Shown piece after piece: positions 15,701 to 26,526 of a stretch of 64,000 bases of DNA. Every line of letters starts with the position of its first letter. Positions within the stretch are counted from its first letter, which is position 1. Location: positions 186,001 to 250,000 of the forward strand of contig CAJZBQ010000032.1 in the NCBI GenBank assembly GCA_914767885.1, read 5' to 3'. A model generated the notes under the pieces. That model did no database searches. It was given only the letters and a program-made list of their open reading frames with translations, and was not told where the DNA came from. The stretch is from Blepharisma stoltei (lineage: Eukaryota; Ciliophora; Heterotrichea; Heterotrichida; Blepharismidae). The position numbers and the translations under genes were made by a program.

Positions 15701-16024
15701 GACCCTAAAAGCCAGGCTGTACATCTCACTCACGTGATCCGCCTAAAGGTACCCTCCTAGAGTGCTGATCGAATAAATCTAAGGTATTCAAAATACCAAA
15801 AGGATCAGGCCATGAGGTTGTACACCCCAATACGTAGATTACTTGATGTAATTGGGTAAAGATTCTCTGAGAATGCTGAACCTCATAATATAAAATGAGC
15901 TCAGGAGAGGAAACTTCACTAGCGAAATTTCAAATACATTACCATTTTATTATTATGATTTCAGAGGTTTCAGTTTTTTGATTTCAACATTATCTAAGAT
16001 ATCTTCATTTGGGTCTATCAGCAT
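9787..16024 (-). CDS. Array copy 2: TmcB-like multi-pass membrane protein with PAS domain
   Basis: Exactly 1,415 codons including the stop after removing 9885-10793, 12237-12582, 13163-13495, 15566-15955 and the intron 12587-12601. It starts MLIDPNEDILDNVEIKKL at 16024, where the first 24 residues are separated from the rest by a SINE-like insertion, and ends CENNSS, TAA at 9787. PAS core: SGIMLVSANEDSFGIITYAN ... NYIPNPYAYNHDE. The conserved blocks KDKLLVIWEVNYC, SRMSVFARDT and GYYIGNETA are all present. Closest by eye to copies 3 and 4 (shared YIRYLEDLN, TFLENVLGETDQ). Role: probable membrane sensor; specificity unknown. Confidence 0.85.
9885..10793. mobile_element. IES, 909 bp, with C-rich inverted ends (CCCCCCCTTCAATCTTCATG) and a nested insertion
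   Basis: TA at 9883-9884 and 10792-10793. Ends read ACGATGACCCCCCCTTCAAT and the exact complement, with a second subterminal inverted copy (TTTCATGTCTCTTGCAAC / attgcagtaggcatgaag). Removal joins YLPFI to YAEKNSLANLKV. GC-rich DNA at about 9994-10545 was inserted into it. Confidence 0.87.
9979..10561 (+). mobile_element. SINE-like element nested in an IES
   Basis: Direct repeats ctcttgcaacaaatt (9979-9993) and ctcttgcaaacaaatt (10546-10561) flank a GC-rich insert with head ATTAAAATGGCGACACG and tail aatcttaatcctaatc. A second AATAAAATGGCGAGCG motif at about 10610 may be the head of another truncated element running to about 10690. No convincing ORF. Confidence 0.7.
12237..12582. mobile_element. 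IES: CTCCGTGAG-family MITE, 346 bp (copy 2)
   Basis: TA at 12235-12236 and 12581-12582. Ends gctccccctctgtgagcg and cgctcgcggagtggggag. Removal gives ...TLAIIGTNIAVL. It lies only four bases from the 15-nt intron. Confidence 0.87.
12587..12601 (-). other. 15-nt intron, copy 2
   Basis: Coding strand GTAATTTTTATATAG, with an in-frame TAG. The next exon begins ACCT and is cut at once by the MITE IES, so the exon piece between intron and IES is only four bases. Confidence 0.92.
13163..13495. mobile_element. Insertion, 333 bp, flanked by 9-bp direct repeat, not TA-bounded (copy 2)
   Basis: ATTTTTGAC occurs at 13163-13171 and 13496-13504. Removing one repeat plus the insert gives QPNVKNSYISEIIPRLDI, matching copies 3 and 4. 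TA-to-TA cuts nearby put a stop in frame. Weak inverted similarity (GCATATGCCTAATTC / GATAATGCCTACATC) lies near the ends. A 9-bp duplication is typical of Mutator-like elements, but no other support is visible. Confidence 0.75.
15566..15972 (-). mobile_element. SINE-like insertion with 17-bp target-site duplication (copy 2)
   Basis: tgatttcagaggtttca occurs at 15566-15582 and 15956-15972. On the minus strand the insert starts TAATAATAAAATGGTAATG and contains ATTATGAGGTTCAGCATTCT, similar to elements at 31191, 45036 and 50889. Removing 390 bp restores KKLKPLKSQWERQKLRIL. The duplication contains no TA. Confidence 0.85.
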
Positions 16025-16496
16025 TTTATTTATAATAAGCAACAGAGGTGTTTTTTTACAATTTATCAACCAAAACAATTAGCCATTAGTATAAATTTAT
16101 TATAATAAAACTACCTCGATAATACTTCGTACTCTCCCTTCCCTCAAAGAATCAAAAACCCCATATTTCTGGTAAAAATTATCTTCCTTAAGTGAACAAA
16201 AATTTTTTTTTCTTTAGCTATGTCTGTTGAATTTTAAAGAGATTGCATTTTAAAACATAAATTTACAAATTAAATTAATTTTTTCGAATTGGATGTTTTA
16301 AATGTTAATTATTAAAAAAATTAATCACCTCTAAGAGCGATATAATTTTTTTTAGTTTGCAAGTGGAGTTAGTATGCTGACTAATATTTAAATGCCATTC
16401 ATTCTATAACAGAAATTTAAAATCTGTGTAAAAATTTTAAAATCTGGAGTAAAATGAGCTATTATTGATATTTTGCTAATATTTTAACTCCCCCCT
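16025..16496. other. Intergenic spacer upstream of copy 2
   Basis: AT-rich. The stretch 16130-16385 has decayed MITE-like segments (cctcaaagaatc, cctctaagagcg, tttgcaagtggagttagtat) and could be an old CTCCGTGAG-family copy. No gene seen. Confidence 0.4.
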
Positions 16497-16832
16497 CTGT
16501 GAGCAAGCAAAATCATTAGAAAAATCCCTATTTTTTGCCCAAAAGCACACCCTCCGTGAGCGGAGAAAAAAATGTTTTTTAATTAAAAATTTTTTTATAA
16601 AAAAAATACTTTGATATATAAGTAATTATTAGTATAATGAAATCTCTAGCTAATTCGTGTAATTCTATAAAATTGCATTTAAAACATAAATTTTACAAAT
16701 TAAATAATATTTGCTTTCCAATTTTGCTAATTGATTTTTTTAAATTTCGATAAAAATTTACTATAAAATTTATTTTAAAAAAAAATTAATATGAACAAAA
16801 ATTTTTTTGTTCGTTCACAGAGGATGGGAGTA
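16497..16832. mobile_element. CTCCGTGAG-family MITE, 336 bp, intergenic
   Basis: TA at 16495-16496 and 16831-16832. Ends actcccccctctgtgagc and gttcacagaggatgggag. Same interior as genic copies (ttttaaaacataaattttac-like centre). Confidence 0.82.
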
Positions 16833-18127
16833 AGTAAATTAATAAGTGCAAATTTCCTCAAACAAAGTTGAAATATTTTTAAAAACTTTTTTTTGAATAG
16901 ATAAAATTAACATTAGTTTAAGAACAAATAGGATTAAAATGGATAGGTCTGACAACATTGAAACAGAACTTTAATATTTAAGACGAGTCTGAGTATAAAA
17001 TTCGTATGAAAATAGTTATGGACTTGTTTTTTTTTTTGGTTCATAATTTAAACATTAAAGATTGAAAGCTTCATGACATCTCTGATCGAAATCTGATTCT
17101 ATGGAGTTTATGATGAAAAGATTGCTTAGATACCATTCTTCGTTCTGCAGGGCTCAGAGATTACCGCCCTTGCATGCTCATATCCCAGAGGGATCCGGCA
17201 GGCACCCTTCCTTCCTCCATGAAAAGCCTTACATAATTAGATTAAACTTTCTGGCTCGAGAGTCCTTAGGGTCTCGATTCCCCAGGGTACAATTCTCAGT
17301 ATTGCACAAGTCATATTCTGTCTTGCAGCCTATGAGAAATATAAATCGCTCTACTCTCCAAGTCTCTCTCTGACCATTTACTTTCCAAGAATCACCGGAG
17401 GTAAAACCCATGTCCCGGCTATAGCGCTCTGAATACAAGAAAAGTTCACGCCCAATATATATCAAGGGTACTGTAAGTACTTCTTAGCTTGGCTTCTGCA
17501 CTTCGGTGTTCATTGCAGGTGCTTCGAAAATTGTGCCAAGAGATCGAATAGTGGTCTCCACCATCTTAATGATTATAAGTTTATAGTAGAAAGCTGTGCA
17601 ATGAACAGGCTTTATCATTTAGTCTTCTTTCAGAGAGTCTGGGTTGGAATATGATGGGTTGACTAAGTCTTTATAGTAGCAATATTAAGTATCAATTTAG
17701 AACCTATTATTTTTATGAAGGTTTAAAGGGATTATAACGTCTTTAAAAGTTTTAAAATTTATTTTACTGTGTCTTTCAGATTGTTATAATAAACTTTTAT
17801 TAAGTAAAGAACTTATTCAAAGGATTGAAGATATCTTGATCATAGGCTGCGCTTCACATTACTGGTATTTTAAATTCTCTCATGCATAGGTATAACTTTA
17901 ATTATACAAATTTAATATTAAATTAATAGCTTGACACTTTCAGAAATGCCCTGAATGCAAAATTTATAATAAAGACTAACTTCTGCTGATTAAAGTATAT
18001 AAAGATTATGGCAAAGATGCTTTCTACTTTTAGTAAGTCATGATGATATAGAAATCTAAATAAAATGCAGAGCAATCATATTTTTATTGCCTAAAAGACA
18101 CTCCATAATAGTTAATTATAATTAAAA
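16833..18127. other. Intergenic spacer between copies 2 and 3 with a GC-rich insert
   Basis: About 17060-17575 is clearly more GC-rich than its surroundings. Read on the minus strand it begins CATTAAGATGGTGGAGACC, like the SINE-like heads elsewhere. I could not define a convincing target-site duplication (only agctttc is shared). The rest is AT-rich with no gene recognised. Confidence 0.45.
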
Positions 18128-21100
18128 TTAAAACCACTTTTCACCTTTAAGATCTACTCGGGAGCTTGGTATAATTGTTATTAGCACCTTCAGATTTTCT
18201 AGTACAGCCTTCTCAGTGTAAATGAAAGGAAGATAAAAGAATACAAAAAGCAAAACCTTATTTATCTTATTAAACTTATTTAGAAGCCCACTGTAATTTC
18301 TGAAGGACTATCTTCAACCGTTAGGCTTCCTTTGTCTGCTCCCAAACTTGAAACCCTTAGTCCAGTGCGAAACTCTTGGTTTCACACTGAGAATGATCCC
18401 GATAGCGAGTAAACATACCGCTGGCTCTGCTGAGAGACCCCTTTCAAACTCTCGGACCCATTTCCTTTTGAGGCAAAAGACTTGGAGTTGAAATAAAGCT
18501 TACGGTAGCTTTCCTAGGATTGTCAGAAAAAAAACTGTTGAATGCACATTACCGAAAATCCTACCTTCCTTGGGTTTCCTGTACGCCCTATGGAAAATCA
18601 GCTACATGGGTTTAAAAAGCAAAAACCAAAGCCGAAGAAAATATAACAGTCACATAAATGAGTAAGTTTAGCTCATTTTTTATAATATCTTTCGTGTCTT
18701 GGTCTATGATATCATAGTCCGTCCACAATGCTTTTTGGATAGCCGTTCCATTTCCTATATAGTTTGAAAAATCAGAAATAACGGGCTGACCTACATTTGA
18801 AATAAACTTACTCCCACTCTTGATTAGCAAGAAAATTATTAAAAATCCCTCTTTTTGAAAATTAGCACCTTGGTCAGCAGTAAAGCAATTTTTAAGTGCA
18901 ATTTTATGGAGTAAACTATCTTTTAATATATAAGTTGGTTATAATTGCAAAATCTTAACACACATTATATTAAATTTTATTCCGCTGGAGCTTTAAAAGA
19001 AAAATTTATTTGTAAAAATTAGAATTTGTCAAATATATAATTTTGATTTCTTAATCTGAAAAAATTATTTTATATGCAATTTTAAAAATAATTTATAGGA
19101 GTTTTCCCTATATGGCCGATAGGGACTGTGGGCTCTCAGTGGAATCCCTCTGTTGGTTAAACCAACTCAGTGCGTTGGTTTGACCAATTCACTGGCTGGT
19201 TCAACCAGCAGAGGGATTCCACGGAGAACCCACGGCCCTTATCGGGCCATATAGGGAAAACTCCTATATTTGACGATGGAAATTAGAATCTATATACATA
19301 ATATTGCAAGCTGCATAAGTTCCTTGCTTCAAATAGTAACTTTCTGAATCTCAAGCTTCAAAAATTTTGTTTTTCATATCCTCTGCTAATAAGTTTAAGA
19401 ATCTTTTCTCTCTTATCTTATTAATGGAAATTTTAAATTCAGCATTACTTATGGTGAACTCTTTTTGGGAGTTGGCAACCGCATATGAATTAGGAACCCA
19501 CCTTAAAGTGCTATTAGAAGCGGTATCTCTTGCGAATACACTCATACGGGATAATAATGTTCGTTTTGATATAAGATTTAATAACAATTTGGGTCTATTT
19601 ATTAGAAAAGTTTCACATCTATCGTATAAATGAAATTTCAAGATGAAGTAATAGCTTGAGGCTATGACCAAAAATATGGATAGTCTTCATATATATTTTA
19701 AGTAAATTCTAGACCTTATTTCTTTAGTTGGCCTTTTACTTCTGCGGTGGTCTTGGTTTTGGTCTGACTCATAATCAACTCCGTGTATTTTCGAAAGCCT
19801 TTCGATATAAGTTGCTTTTAAATCAAGATAAGATATCTTGAGCGTTTTTTTAATGAAATTTCAAAACCTATCATAATTTTTTGTCATATAAACAACGTAG
19901 GCAATAAGGATTCCGACGAATGTGGCTAAAAGCGCAAGTCCAATAAAAATTCATGATGTAATGGCATTTTCAATCCCTATAACCCTATTCACTTCGCAGT
20001 CCACCAATCCTTGCATAGCCTTGAGCGTGATTTCGAATGTTAACCCAAAACTATTTAGATTGAAAAATCTTGTATCGATATTTGAATAAGTTTCATTTGT
20101 TTCTATCATTTTTACTAAATTGTCTCCATGCTTAATGAACAAGGTAACTTCATCATAAAAATTCAATTTTTCTATATGAGGATTTGGCTCAAAAATCCAA
20201 ACAGGGATTTCTTCTTTTACAACTATAGAAGAACTATCACAATAGCTCCACTCATGATAGTCGGATAATATGAATTCTCTAAATTCCCCCTCCTTAAGAG
20301 AACAAAACTGTTGGTATAACGCCCTATTTTTAGGTGAAAATCCATCTCCTGAGCGAACAAAAAATTTTTTAACATAAAATTTTGATCTAAGTAATTATTG
20401 TTAAAATGAAATCTGCTTAATTAAACAGTTTGCATTTTAAAACATTAGATTAGATTAGATTAGAATATGCTGTGTATTTATAGTCCCTACTTCCAAGCGT
20501 GGCATTCCTCCGCGCTCCTTGAGGAGCCGTGCTGGCACGAGCGAAAAGGATGGACTTCCATCACTGGTTCTCTGAGCCCGGCCGAAACCCCCGGTTTCTC
20601 GGTAGTGGGTTGCCCTAATGAGTCGTCAGCCGACTGTTGCTGGGCACCACCATTTCCAACTCAGCCTTCCGCCCCGAGTTACGCCAGTCTTTGCCTCCGG
20701 TTGGCCAGATCGCCCTCCTTGGAGGACCCTTTTAACTGGAGAGACTTTTGCGCCCTTAAGATCTAGTCTAGCTTCGCCTCCCCTTTTTCCCGGATCATCT
20801 CCAAGAAAAAACTCAACCCCTTGCGGGATTCGGGGCTAAGCCACCAAGTAGCCCTAGCAGGTAATTCACCCTGCCTCTTTCGGACACCGAGTCTGGGCCT
20901 CGGCGCTACTGGCAAAAAGAATGCGAAAAACTGCTGCCCGGGTCAAGTCCCAAAATCAGCGAAATTGGGCTGGGCCTCTCGCCTCGAGGCTAACTCTTCC
21001 CTTGAGTAGCTCTCCGCATCCAAAAACCACGTCCGGTATTCATAAGGACACCCGCCGCGAAGGGACGGGTCGCTCGTCTCCGGCCATTTTATGTATGCAT

Positions 21101-24100
21101 TTAAAACATAAATTTTACAAATTTAAATTAATATTTGCTTCGTCAATTGGATTTTTTGAAAAAATTTACGAATATATTTATATATAAATTTTAAAGAAAA
21201 AAAATTTACCCCCTCGTGAGCAAATAAAATTTTTTGCTCGCTCACAGAGAGGGAATAAGCTTCTTTAACTCTCCAAGGGTATATTTAAGATACCCTACAT
21301 CCCGAGTTTCATTATAAATTCCAAATCTTTTTGCTGAATCTATTGATCTTGTTAAATCAGCTGAATATACAAGATGGAACATTAGGTTTCCCATGTGAGA
21401 AAATACGTCAAGAGAGCTTGAATGGGATGTCACCTGATAAATATATACAAGCACTGCTATATTTGCGCTGATAACGGCTAATATCTATATAAAAATTACA
21501 CATATCAACAAAATTTGTTGAAAAAGTCTTAACTTTCTAGATAAAACGTCAATGCTTTTATTTGCAATAGCTAAATATGAATTACTAGTAGAAGAATTTT
21601 GAAGGTTGCTTCCTTGAAAATTTGAAGCTGACCTTTCTTCAGTATTGTCTAAGTGGCTTGGATTGTCTTTCATTGTTTCATCAAGAAGCCTATGTGATTC
21701 TGAATCTTTGCTATCGCTTTTATCATTTTCTAATGATCTAAACGCTATAGCTTTTTCAAATCTCACATTCGGCGTGCTATCAGCGGCCTCCTGAGATAGC
21801 ATTTCTTGGTTCATTTTTTCTTCTTTTTCGTCTTTTATATGGACTTTTTCAAAATATTCAATTTGATCGATATCTTGCCCATTTCTTCATAATTTTATCT
21901 CTTTTTCGTCATGAACAACTATGATCCTATGAATTGCAGTCAGTCCCACTTTTTTAATTGTATGAACTATTGCGAATTTTTTACCATTTTTCCTTATCAA
22001 AATTGGCTCAAAAATTTTCAGAGATGTAATATCTAAACTAGGAATAATCTCAGATAAATAAACATTTTTTAAATTTGGCTGATTTGCCCCTATGAAATAG
22101 GAGAATAGCTCAGTGCTGCTATATATAAGGCCTTCCTCAGACACCAATGCAAATTGTCTATTAGTGATTCTTGGTATTAAGGTTACTAAAAAATAAGCAT
22201 TATTATGAAATGCGGTTAATTTGATCGAAAAGCCGCATTCAATTAAACTTCCAAGACTGTTTTGAAGGAAAAACCAGCCTTTATGGGCTAATTCTTCTGT
22301 TTTATAGTTAATGAAATACTCTTTCATAATGGTATCATGATTATATGAATAAGGGTCAGGAATATAATAGCGCAAATGGCTTCCTATAACATCAGACATT
22401 GTTCCTTTCAATATCTGAGAAGCCTTTTCATTTGCATAAGTAATGAATCCGAATGAATCTTCATTAGCAGACACAAGCATAATCCCAGAGTTTTCTTCAT
22501 TGGAACCAAATTTTGAGTCTAAGCTTGTTGAAAAGTTTAATTGCCGACTTATAGCACTTTTGAGTCTATAAATCACATTATTTTGATCATTTTCTCTCGC
22601 AGGTTTGCCAACTCAGAATGGGCAGCAATTCTAGATAAGAAATTCTCGCAGTGTTCGGAAGTCCATAGTCTCTCTCAGCAATAGATCTAAAGGCAAGAAG
22701 CAGACGCAAGAATAAGAGCAAACACTTCGGATGTCTCATGGCATTAGGGGTTTAAAGAGGAGCAAGATGGTGATAATCCTTTTCTCGCTGGTATAATTAT
22801 CTCAACCAAACCAAACTTGACCGGCTGCGTCGCAAAGCAGATGAATCCTTATGGGTCCTTGCAGATTGCGTAGCCAATAAGCTGAAACCTACTATAATTA
22901 AGATTAAGTTCATTTTCTCTCAAAATATTTTCTATAAAAGTTATATAAAGGTCATAAAGCTCAACATGCTTATACTTCAATATTAATTTCTCATAAAATT
23001 CTTTGGTGCTTGCCAAGAGACTAGAGCTTCTCATTGAAAGGTGATAAATTTTGCTATACTCTGGAACTTTATCTGAAAACTCAGACCATAAATCTATTAA
23101 CTCAAAGCAGATTTCGCTATCCATTTGTCTCACTTTGTTTAAATCTTCTAAATATCTGATATAATGAGCATCCATAGACGTGTTATCTCTTTTATCAATA
23201 ATTTTTTGTGTTTTTCATTCTTGAACATATCCTTCAAGTGTGGGTAAGACTGAGTTTATTTTGGTTAGTTTTATCCTTGCGAGTTTTTCATCCTTTATAG
23301 AAAATGAGCAAAAATTGACTTCTCAAATAACTAACAGTTTATCCTTACTCCCCCCCTCCGTGAGTGAACATAACCATTAGAAAAATCCCTATTTTTTGCC
23401 CAAACACCCACCCTCCGTGAGTGAACAAAAATTTTTGTAATAGAAAAAATTTTTATGGAAAAAAAAATTGATATATAAATGATAATTAGTATAATGAAAT
23501 CTAGAGCTAATTCTGTTTAATTTTAAACGAATTGCTTTTTAAAACATAAATTTTATAAATTAAATTAATATTTGCTTTCCAATTTTTACGAATTAAATTT
23601 TTTTAAATTTCAAAAAAAAAAATATTTTTTATAAAATTATATATATAAATTTTTTAAAAAAAAAAAATTAACCCCCCTCCGTGAGTGAACAAAATTTTTT
23701 TGTTCACTCACACGGGGGGGGAGTTAGTTAGCCATTTTTTTATGGTTAAAGCATGCTATGAAATAATCTATCACATTCAGCTTATTTTCTAAATTTTTAT
23801 CACAAAGTAAATGCCTTATAGTCTGTTCAAACCTATATTGATTTCTAAAATTTATTTTAGAGCAGCTGACAATACTTGCTCTTTTGCTAACGATTCATAT
23901 ATTTATAACAGCCAGCACAGGTTGCATAAAAATATTAAGCATAAAAGCAATCCCTGCATCATCAAAAATAGTTGCGAGTAAAATAGCAACAAATGCCATT
24001 GAAATGGAAAATACTTTGCAAGTTTTTATGCAGTTCTCTATTTTGTTATAATAAGGCAATTTTGCTAAAAATTGTAAATAGATGCTAAATGAGCCAATCA

Positions 24101-25429
24101 AGAAGACTATTTGATAATTATAGTGAGCATTTAATTAAAATGTCGAATCGAATGCCCTCTTAAGTCCTGCAGCTGGTGCGTCAGTGTCGTCAGAACCTTG
24201 AGGTAGGGTATGTGCGGAGGATTTGTGCATCATAGAAGGTTTTAATTGATCTGAGAAGTGGCGTATGAGCTGATCAGACAAATTTCAATTCTGGGGCAGG
24301 TTTTTCCTCCTCCTGAGAACAGAGCACGAAGTTGGAAGGGATCTTCCAGCCAGAGGATGTTTCTTGACCAATCGGAAAATTTTCATTATGATACCAGGAT
24401 TGCTTCGTTTTCCTGATCAGATAATTCGATATTTTGAATTTTCCATGGAAGCAAGCGCTGTACATGCCAAAAATCTTTTGATTTCCCAATAACGAGTGCA
24501 AGCTGTTTCCGTAATGGGTAACATTTGTGATGCTGCGAAGCGAGAGCAGGCCAGCAGGCTAAGAAAAGTTAGGGAAGGTATTAAGGATTATTAACTCTAC
24601 AGTGAGCTGACTTATACATTTAAGAGGGATAAAGATAATTATAGTGATTAAAACTTCCAAATAGCACATATGATATGCTTAATATAGTCCTAAATGCCAA
24701 AAGCTTTAAGTCAACTGAAGAATGGGCTCTTGCAGCCAAATTTTTGTCACAAAAAGTATGCCGAGTGTCTCCTGTAAATAATGTTCAAAACATAGACATT
24801 AGGAATAAGAAAATAATGAAAAATACACTAAAAAGTGCACCTGCAAGTCCATAATTCATTATAGAAGGATCTTTATTGTAAGAAAACTCATCAATTTCAT
24901 CACAGATAAAAGTTGAGTATTTAAAAATCATTGCAAGTTCAATCATTGAAGGAATAAATAAAACAGTTACTCAAGCCAGCAGCAAGGCCCTCAAAACCAA
25001 TATAAAAAGTTTGGGGATTTTAAGCCGGGCGAAATCTAACAAAAAAATTATTAAAATTGTGAGGCTGCAGCAACCTAAGATGGAAAATGTTCCATATAAG
25101 CAATAGTCAGTAGTGCTTAAAATATCACAAAAATTGTTTATGTTGAAATAGGTTACGAACCACCAGAAAGCTGAATAACGATTCCATCTATTAATTTTCA
25201 TATCTGGATATCATGTTAGTGCTATCATTTGGAATGCCACTATTGTATTAAGCAAACTTTCAAAAGTAATTTGTGACCTCATTTGGCTGTTTTTGGTATA
25301 CTTTGGCTTAAATATTTTGCCAAATAGCTTGAAAATTTGGATTCTTTGCTTTTCGAGTTGCGATTTCTTAGGATTTAGTTTTCTTATCTCTGTGCTCTCG
25401 AAAATTTCTTCATTCAAGTCTAAAAGCAT
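18128..25429 (-). CDS. Array copy 3: TmcB-like multi-pass membrane protein with PAS domain
   Basis: Carries the most insertion events of any copy, yet reduces to exactly 1,413 codons including TAA after removing 18258-18627, 18811-19285, 20282-21257, one duplication unit at 22586-22920, 23348-23730, 24113-24633 and the intron 21485-21499. It starts MLLDLNEEIFESTEIRKL and ends VDLKGEKWF. PAS core: SGIMLVSANEDSFGFITYAN ... YYIPDPYSYNHDT. The homologous 'DLWSEF' Trp is TGG here but TGA in copies 1, 2, 4, 5 and 8. Probable membrane sensor; ligand unknown. Four insertions are SINE-like (one nested) and three are TA-bounded IESs. Confidence 0.85.
18245..18627 (-). mobile_element. SINE-like insertion with 13-14 bp target-site duplication (copy 3)
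   Basis: aaaaagcaaaacc (18245-18257) and aaaaagcaaaaacc (18614-18627) flank a GC-richer insert with an A/T-rich end (ttatttatcttattaaac). Keeping the left copy gives SSALVLLFVFFYLPFIY, exactly the paralog pattern. The right copy has one extra A and would shift the frame. No TA inside the duplication. Confidence 0.78.
18811..19285. mobile_element. IES, 475 bp, containing a nested palindromic element (copy 3)
   Basis: TA at 18809-18810 and 19284-19285. Removal joins NIMYIDS to KFISNVGQP in frame. The element at 19094-19268 sits inside. Confidence 0.82.
19094..19268. repeat. Nested 175-bp fold-back element (TATAGGAGTTTTCCC ends)
   Basis: Near-perfect inverted repeat of about 75 bp per arm: TATAGGAGTTTTCCCTATAT ... 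ATATAGGGAAAACTCCTATA. Ends resemble those of the 174-176 bp elements in the helicase and copy 6 (TATAGAAGTTTCC) and of 52945-53098. Confidence 0.88.
20282..21257. mobile_element. IES: CTCCGTGAG-family MITE split by a GC-rich insertion, 976 bp (copy 3)
   Basis: TA at 20280-20281 and 21256-21257. Removal joins GELKKL to REFILSDYHEW. MITE ends attccccctccttaagag and ctcacagagagggaa. The 650-bp insert at 20446-21095 interrupts the MITE interior. Confidence 0.85.
20431..21109 (-). mobile_element. SINE-like element nested in a MITE, with (TCTAA)n tail
   Basis: Duplication tgcattttaaaacat (20431-20445) / tgcatttaaaacat (21096-21109), both matching normal MITE interior. On the minus strand the head is ATAAAATGGCCGGAGACGAG and the tail is four TCTAA units. 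Strongly GC-rich relative to the window. No long conserved ORF recognised. Confidence 0.85.
21485..21499 (-). other. 15-nt intron, copy 3
   Basis: Coding strand GTAATTTTTATATAG, identical to that of copy 2, with an in-frame TAG. Removal joins LLIC to ILAVISANIAVL. Confidence 0.92.
22586..22920. mobile_element. SINE-like insertion, 12-bp target-site duplication (copy 3)
   Basis: tcattttctctc at 22586-22597 and 22909-22920 flanks 311 bp of GC-richer DNA. Removal restores ENILRENDQNNVIYRLKS, matching the paralogs' ENVLGETDQ. The duplication lacks TA. A/T-rich end ctactataattaagattaag. Confidence 0.8.
23348..23730. mobile_element. IES: CTCCGTGAG-family MITE, 383 bp (copy 3)
   Basis: TA at 23346-23347 and 23729-23730. 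Removal gives HKKMAKDKLLVIWEV, matching HKKFIKDKLL in copy 2. Other TA pairs at the edge create stops, so the boundary is well fixed. A subterminal hairpin is present at one end. Confidence 0.9.
24113..24647 (+). mobile_element. SINE-like insertion, 14-bp target-site duplication (copy 3)
   Basis: gataattatagtga at 24113-24126 and 24634-24647. Removing 521 bp gives SYVLFGSFNHYNYQIVFLI in frame. Head gcatttaattaaaatgtcga, GC-rich body. The duplication contains TA, so a TA-dependent cut could also be precise here. Confidence 0.83.
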
Positions 25430-25753
25430 TAGTTTTTAATAATCAACATGGTTGCTCTTTTTTACAATTCCAGTAAGAAATGCTTATTTTATTAACATTC
25501 AGTTTATTGGCAGAACCTTAACGTTTTTTTTTTGAATTATAAACTTTTTAAAGCTTCTGAATAAGAAAAATTAAAAGCATGATATTAAAAGAATACAATT
25601 GACTATTTTAATATTAAATCTGCTTAATCATTCTTTTGAGCATGAGCTTATAATCACTAAAAAATATTTTAGGGTAAATTTATTATCAAAGAAAATAGCG
25701 AATATTATTCAAAAAAGCAATGCGAATTATAGGGGTATGCCGAAAATGTCTTA
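25430..25753. other. Intergenic spacer upstream of copy 3
   Basis: AT-rich, nothing recognised. Confidence 0.4.
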
Positions 25754-26118
25754 CTCCCCCCACCCCTCCGTGAGTGAACAAAAAAAATTTTGTTCACTCA
25801 CGTTAATTTTTTTTGAAAAAAATTTATATATAAAAATTTTTTTTCGAAATTTTAAAAAAATCCCACTTCTTGAACATTGGAAGCCAAATATTAATTTAAT
25901 TTGTAAAATTTATGCTTTAAAAACGCAATTTGTACAAAATTAAACAGAATTTGCTCGAGATTTCATGATAATAGTTATCACTTTTATATCAAAAATTGTT
26001 TCCCATAAAAAAATTTTTCTAATAAAAACATTTTTGTTCACTCACAGAGGTTTGGGTTTTTGGACAAAAAATAAGGATTTCTCTAATGGTTTTGTTCACT
26101 CACAGAGGGGGGGAGTTA
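25754..26118. mobile_element. CTCCGTGAG-family MITE, 365 bp, intergenic
   Basis: TA at 25752-25753 and 26117-26118. The end hairpin ctccgtgagtgaac / gttcactcacg is at the left, so it is in opposite orientation to 23348-23730. Confidence 0.87.
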
Positions 26119-26526
26119 GTGGAGCATTTTCATGCTATTTTATAATGTAATTTAAAATAGTTTCGTATAATTTGCTATTTTGTGCTTGGTATGATAAGAG
26201 CCAGCTTATTTATTATGCAAGTTCAATTTTATTTATTTGAAAGTTTTGAATTAATTGCATGATATTAAAGTCTTGCTTAATTTAGCAACATCAATTTAGC
26301 GAAAATAAAAAAGAGTCTGGCACTTATAATTTTGAACATTTATGCACTTGTAAAATTACTATAAAGAAATAGGATTTTCATTGTTTAGAGCTCATTAAAC
26401 TTTCCATTCTGCTAAATTTAATTCAATTTTCTTCGAAGAAATGAAAAACTAATTCATACTTTCAAGAGAGCGGTTCTAGCATTTAATGCAATCAGAGATT
26501 TATCAATTATAGTTAATTATAATAAT
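26119..26526. other. Intergenic spacer downstream of copy 4
   Basis: AT-rich, no gene or element recognised. Confidence 0.4.

Noticed and set aside
17060-17575. A fully supported SINE-like element in the copy 2/3 spacer
   Set aside because: Composition and head fit, but no convincing target-site duplication, so it is only mentioned in the spacer entry.
20467-21187. Open frames in GC-rich blocks (for example 20467-20766, 34681-35025, 31136-31468) as genes
   Set aside because: They lie within target-duplicated inserts, show no recognisable domain, and are expected by chance where GC is high and stops are rare.
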